Positions 59,401-64,000 of a stretch of 64,000 nucleotides of DNA are shown here, piece by piece. The stretch lies in NCBI RefSeq assembly GCF_037911585.1, contig NZ_JBAJNS010000001.1, forward strand, positions 4,945,501 through 5,009,500, in the 5' to 3' direction. This DNA is from Streptomyces sp. GSL17-111. GTDB lineage: Bacteria > Actinomycetota > Actinomycetes > Streptomycetales > Streptomycetaceae. Position 1 is the stretch's first letter; each line of letters begins with the position of its first letter. Made by a program: the position numbers and the translations under genes. The notes under the pieces were generated by a model, which saw nothing but the letters and a program-made list of their open reading frames with translations, made no database searches and was not told the DNA's origin.

Positions 59401-61012
59401 CGGGGTCGGCCTCATCTCGCCGCCGCCGCACCACGACATCTACTCGATCGAGGATCTGGCACAGCTGATCCACGACCTGAAGAACGCCAACCCCAAGGCG
59501 CGCATCCACGTCAAGCTCGTCTCCGAGGTCGGGGTCGGCACCGTCGCGGCGGGCGTGTCCAAGGCGCACGCCGACGTCGTGCTGATCTCCGGCCACGACG
59601 GCGGCACCGGCGCGTCCCCGCTGACGAGCCTCAAGCACGCCGGCGGCCCCTGGGAGCTGGGGCTGGCCGAGACGCAGCAGACGCTGCTGCTCAACGGCCT
59701 GCGCGACCGCATCGTCGTGCAGACCGACGGCCAGCTCAAGACCGGCCGCGACGTCGTCATCGCCGCGCTGCTGGGCGCCGAGGAGTTCGGCTTCGCCACC
59801 GCGCCGCTCGTCGTCTCCGGCTGCGTCATGATGCGCGTCTGCCACCTGGACACCTGCCCGGTCGGCATCGCCACGCAGAACCCCGTGCTGCGCTCGCGCT
59901 ACAGCGGCAAGGCCGAGTTCGTGGTGAACTACTTCGAGTTCATCGCCGAGGAGGTCCGCGAACTGCTGGCCGAGCTGGGCTTCCGGACCCTGGACGAGGC
60001 CATCGGCCACGCCGAACTGCTCGACACCTCGCGCGCCGTGCACCACTGGAAGGCGCAGGGGCTGGACCTGGCTCCGCTGATGTACGTGCCGGAGCTGCCC
60101 GAGGGCGCCGTGCGGCACCAGGTCGTGGAGCAGGACCACGGGCTGGAGAAGGCGCTCGACAACGAGCTCGTCAGGCTCGCCGCCGACGCGCTGGGCGCCG
60201 ACAGCGCCGAGACCGCGCAGCCGGTGCGGGCCCAGATCCCGATCCGCAACGTCAATCGCACGGTCGGCACCATGCTGGGCCACGAGGTGACGCGGAAGTT
60301 CGGCGGTGCCGGACTGCCCGACGACACCATCGACATCACCTTCACCGGCTCGGCCGGGCAGTCGTTCGGCGCGTTCGTGCCGCGCGGCGTCACGCTGCGC
60401 CTGGAGGGCGACGCCAACGACTACGTCGGCAAGGGCCTCTCCGGCGGCCGGATCGTCGTCCGCCCGGACCGGGGCGCCGACCACCTGGCGGAGTACTCGG
60501 TGATCGCGGGCAACACCCTCGCCTACGGCGCCACCGGCGGCGAGATGTTCCTGCGCGGCAAGGTCGGCGAGCGGTTCTGCGTCCGCAACTCCGGCGCGAC
60601 GGTCGTCTCCGAGGGAGTGGGCGACCACGGCTGCGAGTACATGACCGGCGGTGCGGCCGTCGTCCTGGGCGAGACGGGCCGCAACTTCGCGGCCGGCATG
60701 TCCGGCGGCGTCGCCTACGTCATCGACCTGGACGCCCACAACGTCAACCGGGAGCTGGCCGGCGCCGTCGAGGAGCTGGACGCCGACGACCAGCGCTGGC
60801 TGCACGACGTCGTGCGCCGGCACCAGGAGGAGACCGGCTCCACCGTCGCCGAGAAGCTCCTCGCGAACTGGGCCGAGGCGCTGCCGCGCTTCCGCAAGGT
60901 CCTCCCGTCCACGTACAAGGCCGTGCTCGCCGCCAAGGACGCCGCCGAGCGGGCCGGACTCACCGAGTCCGAGACCCACGAGAAGATGATGGAGGCGGCG
61001 ATCAATGGCTGA
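56423..61012 (+). CDS. gltB: Glutamate synthase large subunit
   Basis: 1529-residue alpha subunit of NADPH-dependent GOGAT, making two glutamates from 2-oxoglutarate and glutamine. ATG 56423 with gggagag about 5 nt upstream. A 24-residue propeptide is followed by Cys25 (HDACGVGFVATL), the class II amidotransferase nucleophile after maturation. The central domain, the FMN-binding synthase domain (GEGGEDPERLYDP, GHDGGTGASPLTS) and the C-terminal beta-helix (GSAGQSFGAF) are in order. The 3Fe-4S cysteines are in CVMMRVCHLDTCPVG. The end overlaps gltD by 8 nt. Confidence 0.97.
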   Translation: MRAASMAAHPAKQGLYDPRNEHDACGVGFVATLTGEASHRLVEQALTVLRNLEHRGATGSEPDSGDGAGILVQVPDAFLRESVSFDLPEAGGYAVGIAFLPADETEAEAAVSRIGAIAAEEGLTVLGWREVPVAPELLGNGARATMPQFRQLFVADAAGNGARPRTGLELDRFAFLLRKRAEREAGVYFPSLSARTIVYKGMLTTGQLEPFFPDLSDRRFGSAIALVHSRFSTNTFPSWPLAHPYRFIAHNGEINTVKGNRNWMRARESQLVSDLFGGESRDLERIFPICTPDASDSASFDEVLELLHLGGRSLPHSVLMMVPEAWESPESRESMDPARRAFYAYHSTMMEPWDGPACVTFTDGTQVGAVLDRNGLRPGRYWVTDDGLVVLGSEVGVLDIDPGKVVRKGRLQPGRMFLVDTAEHRIIEDDEIKAALAAEHPYQEWLEAGITELADLPEREHIVHTHASVTRRQQTFGYTEEELRVLLAPMARTGAEPIGSMGTDSPIAALSDRPRLLFDYFTQLFAQVTNPPLDAIREELVTSLISSLGPQGNLLEPTSESCRSVTLPFPVIDNDELAKLIHINADGDRPGMKATTLSGLYRVGGGGPALADRLEEICRETDAAIAGGARIIVLSDRHSDAEHAPIPSLLLTSAVHHHLIRTKQRTQVGLLVEAGDVREVHHVALLIGYGAAAVNPYLAMESVEDLVRAGTFLEGAEPEAAIRNLIKALGKGVLKVMSKMGISTVASYRGAQVFEAVGLDEEFTRQYFNGTATKIGGAGLDVVAKEVAARHAKAYPVSGISATHRDLEIGGEYQWRREGEPHLFDPDTVFRLQHSTRERRYDIFKQYTQRVDEQSERLMTLRGLFQFASGRESIPIDEVEPVSEIVKRFSTGAMSYGSISQEAHETLAIAMNQLGGKSNTGEGGEDPERLYDPARRSSIKQVASGRFGVTSEYLVNSDDIQIKMAQGAKPGEGGQLPGHKVYPWVARTRHSTPGVGLISPPPHHDIYSIEDLAQLIHDLKNANPKARIHVKLVSEVGVGTVAAGVSKAHADVVLISGHDGGTGASPLTSLKHAGGPWELGLAETQQTLLLNGLRDRIVVQTDGQLKTGRDVVIAALLGAEEFGFATAPLVVSGCVMMRVCHLDTCPVGIATQNPVLRSRYSGKAEFVVNYFEFIAEEVRELLAELGFRTLDEAIGHAELLDTSRAVHHWKAQGLDLAPLMYVPELPEGAVRHQVVEQDHGLEKALDNELVRLAADALGADSAETAQPVRAQIPIRNVNRTVGTMLGHEVTRKFGGAGLPDDTIDITFTGSAGQSFGAFVPRGVTLRLEGDANDYVGKGLSGGRIVVRPDRGADHLAEYSVIAGNTLAYGATGGEMFLRGKVGERFCVRNSGATVVSEGVGDHGCEYMTGGAAVVLGETGRNFAAGMSGGVAYVIDLDAHNVNRELAGAVEELDADDQRWLHDVVRRHQEETGSTVAEKLLANWAEALPRFRKVLPSTYKAVLAAKDAAERAGLTESETHEKMMEAAING

Positions 61013-62465
61013 CCCCAAGGGCTTCCTGACCACCGACCGTGAGGGTGCCAGGACGCGGCCGGTCGAGGAGCGGGTCAAGGACTGGAACGAGGTCTACGTC
61101 CCCGGCTCCCTGCTGCCGATCATCAGCAAGCAGGCCGGCCGGTGCATGGACTGCGGCATCCCGTTCTGTCACAACGGCTGCCCGCTCGGGAACCTCATCC
61201 CCGAGTGGAACGACTACGCGTACCGCGAGGACTGGGAGGCCGCCAGCGAGCGGCTGCACGCGACGAACAACTTCCCGGAGTTCACCGGGCGGCTGTGCCC
61301 GGCGCCGTGCGAGTCCGCGTGCGTGCTCGGCATCAACCAGCCCGCCGTCACCATCAAGAACGTCGAAGTCAGCATCATCGACAAGGCGTGGGACAACGGT
61401 GACGTCACCCCGCAGCCGCCCGAGCGGCTCTCCGGCAAGACCGTCGCCGTCATCGGCTCCGGCCCGGCCGGGCTGGCCGCCGCCCAGCAGCTGACGCGCG
61501 CCGGGCACACCGTCGCCGTCTACGAGCGCGCCGACCGCGTGGGCGGGCTCCTGCGGTACGGCATCCCCGAGTTCAAGATGGAGAAGCGCCACATCAACCG
61601 GCGCATCGAGCAGATGCGCGCGGAGGGCACCAAGTTCCGCACCGGGGTCGAGATCGGCCGCGACCTGAGCGCGACGGACCTGCGCCGCCGCTACGACGCC
61701 GTCGTCATCGCCGCCGGCGCCACCACGGCGCGGGAGCTGCCCGTGCCGGGCCGCGAGCTGAACGGCGTCCACCAGGCCATGGAGTACCTGCCGCTGGCCA
61801 ACAAGGTGCAGGAGGGCGACTTCGTCGCCCCGCCGATCACCGCCGAGGGCAAGCACGTCGTCGTCATCGGCGGCGGCGACACCGGCGCCGACTGCGTCGG
61901 CACCGCCCACCGCCAGGGCGCGGCGTCCGTCACCCAGCTGGAGATCATGCCCCGGCCGGGCGAGGACCGCGCCCCGCACCAGCCGTGGCCGACGTTCCCC
62001 ATGCTGTACAAGGTCACCTCGGCCCACGAGGAGGGCGGTGAGCGGGTCTACTCCGTCTCCACCACCCACTTCGAGGGCGACGAGAACGGCGACGTGCAGT
62101 GGCTGCACCTGATCGAGGTGGAGTTCGTCGACGGCAAGCCGACCCAGAAGGAGGGCACCGAGCGGCGCATCCCCGCCCAGCTGGTGACCCTGGCCATGGG
62201 CTTCACCGGCACCGACCAGGAGAACGGCCTGGTCCGGCAGTTCGGCCTCGCCATGGACGAGCGCGGCAACATCAACCGCGACGCGGACTACGGCACCAAC
62301 ATCGACGGCGTCTACGTCGCCGGTGACGCCGGGCGCGGCCAGTCGCTCATCGTGTGGGCCATCGCCGAGGGCCGCTCCGCGGCACGCGGCGTGGACCGCT
62401 ACCTGACCGGCAGCAGCGCGCTGCCGTCTCCCGTCAAGCCGACGGACCGGGCTCTGACCGTCTGA
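61005..62465 (+). CDS. gltD: Glutamate synthase small subunit
   Basis: 486-residue FAD/4Fe-4S beta subunit that takes electrons from NADPH to GltB. Cysteine clusters are CMDCGIPFCHNGCPLGN and CPAPCESACVLG. The FAD fold starts GSGPAGLAAA, and the NADPH site is VIGGGDTGADCVG. The C-terminal FAD motif is VYVAGDAGRGQSLIVWAI. ATG 61005 lies within the gltB end (8-nt overlap, ATGGCTGA), so translation is coupled. Confidence 0.97.
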   Translation: MADPKGFLTTDREGARTRPVEERVKDWNEVYVPGSLLPIISKQAGRCMDCGIPFCHNGCPLGNLIPEWNDYAYREDWEAASERLHATNNFPEFTGRLCPAPCESACVLGINQPAVTIKNVEVSIIDKAWDNGDVTPQPPERLSGKTVAVIGSGPAGLAAAQQLTRAGHTVAVYERADRVGGLLRYGIPEFKMEKRHINRRIEQMRAEGTKFRTGVEIGRDLSATDLRRRYDAVVIAAGATTARELPVPGRELNGVHQAMEYLPLANKVQEGDFVAPPITAEGKHVVVIGGGDTGADCVGTAHRQGAASVTQLEIMPRPGEDRAPHQPWPTFPMLYKVTSAHEEGGERVYSVSTTHFEGDENGDVQWLHLIEVEFVDGKPTQKEGTERRIPAQLVTLAMGFTGTDQENGLVRQFGLAMDERGNINRDADYGTNIDGVYVAGDAGRGQSLIVWAIAEGRSAARGVDRYLTGSSALPSPVKPTDRALTV

Positions 62466-62482
62466 GCCCGCCTCCTCGGCGA

Positions 62483-62557
62483 CCGTTGTCCCGTACAACG
62501 GCGTGCGGACACCGCCGAAGGGCCCGCCCCACCCCCGACCGGGTGCGGGCCCTTCGG
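62483..62557 (+). terminator. Tandem terminator hairpins after gltD
   Basis: A 7-bp hairpin (62483-62501, loop 5 nt) is followed by a 13-bp stem (62515-62527 with 62545-62557) with an inner 4-bp helix. Together they end the gltBD transcript and also face the decayed minus-strand gene. Confidence 0.85.
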
Positions 62558-62583
62558 ACTCCGGCCCCGGGCAGGGGCCGTTC

Positions 62584-62977
62584 CTACGCCCAGGCCGGGC
62601 CACGCACCACGCGATGGCGCGAACGGCCCCTCCTGGCCTCCTCCAGCACCCGCTCGGGGTCCAGCCCTCCGGGCAGGTTCTGCGCCGACCGCTCACCCGG
62701 CCCGGTGGCCACCACCGTCCAGCGCCGCGTGGCGACGCCACAGCCCCGCGTCGCACGCGGCCCTGTGGGCCGACGCCAGCCCGGCCGCCGTCAGCGCCTG
62801 GGTCCACGCCTCGGCACGGGCCGCGAGGATGCGGTACCGCTCCGGCGCCGAGCAACGCGCGTACTCCTCCTCGCGCGGGGCCGTGCGCTCCGGGTGCGGG
62901 TCGGGCCACGGGGGAGTGGCGGCCCCCGTCACGGCGAAGCGGTCCGCCACCGCCGCGAGCAGCGCATGCGTGTCCAT
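62584..62977 (-). pseudogene. Decayed DUF6226-like gene (internal deletion and frameshift)
   Basis: From ATG 62977 a 94-residue frame begins MDTHALLAAVADRFAVTGA, with PPWPDPHPERTAPREEEYARC and YRILAARAEAWTQALTAAGL. It shifts into GLWRRHAALDGGG and stops at 62693. In another frame just downstream, coding-like sequence continues (GERSAQNLPGGLDPERVLEEARRG, then SRHRVVRGPAWA) to a TAG at 62584-62586. The two parts look like the N- and C-terminal ends of a single longer Streptomyces family (DUF6226 from memory). About a hundred central residues are missing and the frame is broken at the junction, near 62700-62760. Confidence 0.6.
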
Positions 62978-63084
62978 CCCGCGAACCTGCGGCCCGCCCG
63001 GTGGGCGCTCAACGGCATATCCCTCCGCACCGGGAACCGGAACGGAACCCGCCGCGTCGAACCCGCACCCGGCGAGGAGGAAAC

Positions 63085-63774
63085 ATGCGACACACCCGCA
63101 GCAGGACCCGGCGCACGGCAGTAGCGGTCGTTCTGGCGGTCACCACCGCCCTGACCGCCTCCGCCTGCGGTGACGACGGCTCGAACCAGAGCGACAGCGA
63201 CTCGGTGAAGACGTCGGAGCAGTCCGAGCAGCCCGAGGAGCCGAAGGAGCCCGACGACTCCGACGGCTCGAAGGACGCGGGGCAGGACGACGGGCCCGGC
63301 AAGGACGCCCCCGGCGAGGACGGCGGGCCGGACGGCGTCCAGGGCGAGGACGGGGAGGCCCCGACGAAGCCGAAGAAGGACGACCAGCCCTTCAAGCCGA
63401 GCGGCGACACCCCCTTCGAGAAGCGGGCCGACGCCATCGAGCACTTCTGGCCCAACGTGGAGGCCGCCGACGGCCGGGCCACCGGCTCCGACCTCCAGCC
63501 CGTGCCCGCCGCCAAGAAGGCCAAGGCCGCCGACACCCTCACCGTGACCGTCGGCTACGGCGCCTGCGACGCCGACCACGGCGTGCACGTCGCGGAGTCC
63601 GACGACCTCGTCGTCCTCGGCGGCTGGCGCGAGGAGGGCACGGCGGAGGCCTGCACCGAGCAGCTCCTCACCGAGAAGGTGACCGTCGAGCTGGACGAAC
63701 CGCTGGGCGACCGCGCGGTCGTCGACGCGGCGACGGGCGAGACCCTCGTGACGCCCACCCTGACCCTGGAGTGA
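63085..63774 (+). CDS. Putative lipoprotein
   Basis: 229 residues; ATG 63085 with the perfect RBS gaggagg 4 nt upstream. The signal peptide is RRTAVAVVLAVTTALTASAC, with lipobox ASAC and lipidated Cys28. A long acidic linker rich in Asp, Glu, Gly, Pro and Lys (about 30-110) extends from the membrane. The C-terminal domain of about 110 residues (IEHFWPNVEAADG, VTVGYGACDADHGVHV, GTAEACTEQLLTEKVTVEL) has two Cys that may form a disulfide. No known family was recognised. Substrate of Lgt and LspA by its signal peptide. Confidence 0.87.
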   Translation: MRHTRSRTRRTAVAVVLAVTTALTASACGDDGSNQSDSDSVKTSEQSEQPEEPKEPDDSDGSKDAGQDDGPGKDAPGEDGGPDGVQGEDGEAPTKPKKDDQPFKPSGDTPFEKRADAIEHFWPNVEAADGRATGSDLQPVPAAKKAKAADTLTVTVGYGACDADHGVHVAESDDLVVLGGWREEGTAEACTEQLLTEKVTVELDEPLGDRAVVDAATGETLVTPTLTLE

Positions 63775-63784
63775 CCCACCGGGT

Positions 63785-63819
63785 CGGCGGCGGGCCGCGC
63801 CTTCAGCGGCCCGCCGCCG
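63785..63819. terminator. Bidirectional terminator after the lipoprotein gene
   Basis: A 14-bp perfect stem (63785-63798 with 63806-63819) and 7-nt loop, 10 bp after the lipoprotein stop. It overlaps the last codons of the convergent partial gene. Confidence 0.85.
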
Positions 63820-64000
63820 TCGTGCGTCCGGGCACGCACACCATCGCGACCACCGCCGCGCACCCGGCGGCCACGGCGATCGGGACACTGACCGCCACCT
63901 CCAGCAACAGCCCACCGGCCGCCGCACCGGCGCCCAGGCTCACCACCGCCAGGGCCCAGTTCCGCCGCTCCGCCCGGGTGCCGTGCCCCTCGCGGAACAG
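63803..64000 (-). CDS. C-terminal part of a membrane protein (runs off window)
   Basis: The frame is open from the window end to the TGA at 63803-63805 and gives 65 residues. It starts LFREGHGTRAERRNWALAVV and contains two hydrophobic helices (WALAVVSLGAGAAAGGLLLE and VSVPIAVAAGCAAVVAMVCV), ending GRTTAAGR. The cytoplasmic-type basic loop followed by a hairpin of helices could be the end of a transporter or a small membrane protein. The 5' part lies outside, so no family is assigned. Confidence 0.7.
   Translation of the reverse strand: MFREGHGTRAERRNWALAVVSLGAGAAAGGLLLEVAVSVPIAVAAGCAAVVAMVCVPGRTTAAGR

Overview
The window is a high-GC, densely coded stretch that reads as core chromosome of a Streptomyces or very close relative. 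The reasons are strong GC bias at third codon positions, many GTG starts, the gene order sepF-yggT-divIVA-ileS-(dksA-like)-lspA-rluD, the bifunctional isomerase gene priA inside the his operon, the Streptomyces-specific small gene trpM before trpB, and actinobacterial families such as HGxxPAAW, TIGR02234, TIGR03085 and Septum_form. I see no rRNA, tRNA, CRISPR array, prophage or intact insertion sequence.

Layout. About 1-2.2 kb is the distal end of the division/cell-wall cluster (sepF, yggT, divIVA). A two-hairpin convergent terminator follows, then ileS on the minus strand with a T-box leader that carries an Ile specifier codon. 6-11.5 kb holds a DksA/TraR zinc-finger protein with a histone-H1-like tail, lspA, a decayed M6-type peptidase gene, rluD, an MscS channel, a dienelactone-hydrolase-like gene and a GNAT enzyme. 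11.7-19.5 kb is more accessory: a cyclic-nucleotide-binding protein, a CBS-BON protein, a HAD mutase plus GH65 phosphorylase pair, and a PhoD phosphatase plus Ser/Thr kinase pair. 19.6-32.5 kb holds a DsbA-like protein with a membrane partner, dnaE, an overlooked 50-residue basic protein, a NYN-domain protein, an ABC exporter with a DUF2567 protein, ybaK, a LON-domain protein and a large repeat-containing membrane protein.

32.7-47.3 kb is amino-acid biosynthesis: hisD-hisC-hisB-(54-aa membrane protein)-hisH-priA-ridA-hisF in one overlapping operon, hisI-trpE-TIGR02234-HGxxPAAW, a DUF2752 gene, then trpC-trpM-trpB-trpA. No trpF is present in the window. PriA probably serves both pathways. 47.4-51.1 kb is a LytS/LytTR two-component system followed by a small membrane protein and a sodium:solute symporter. 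It meets, tail to tail, an ActP-DUF485 acetate-symporter pair. The right end has a second DsbA-like protein, lgt, a VIT1 transporter, the glutamate synthase operon gltB-gltD, a second decayed gene (DUF6226-like), a lipoprotein and a partial membrane protein.

A recurring theme is start architecture. About 14 genes have a TANNNT-like hexamer 5-8 nt before the start codon, most without a Shine-Dalgarno sequence, which suggests leaderless mRNAs. Other genes overlap by GTGA, ATGA or TGATG, which suggests translational coupling. Starts given here were chosen from these signals and from family conservation.
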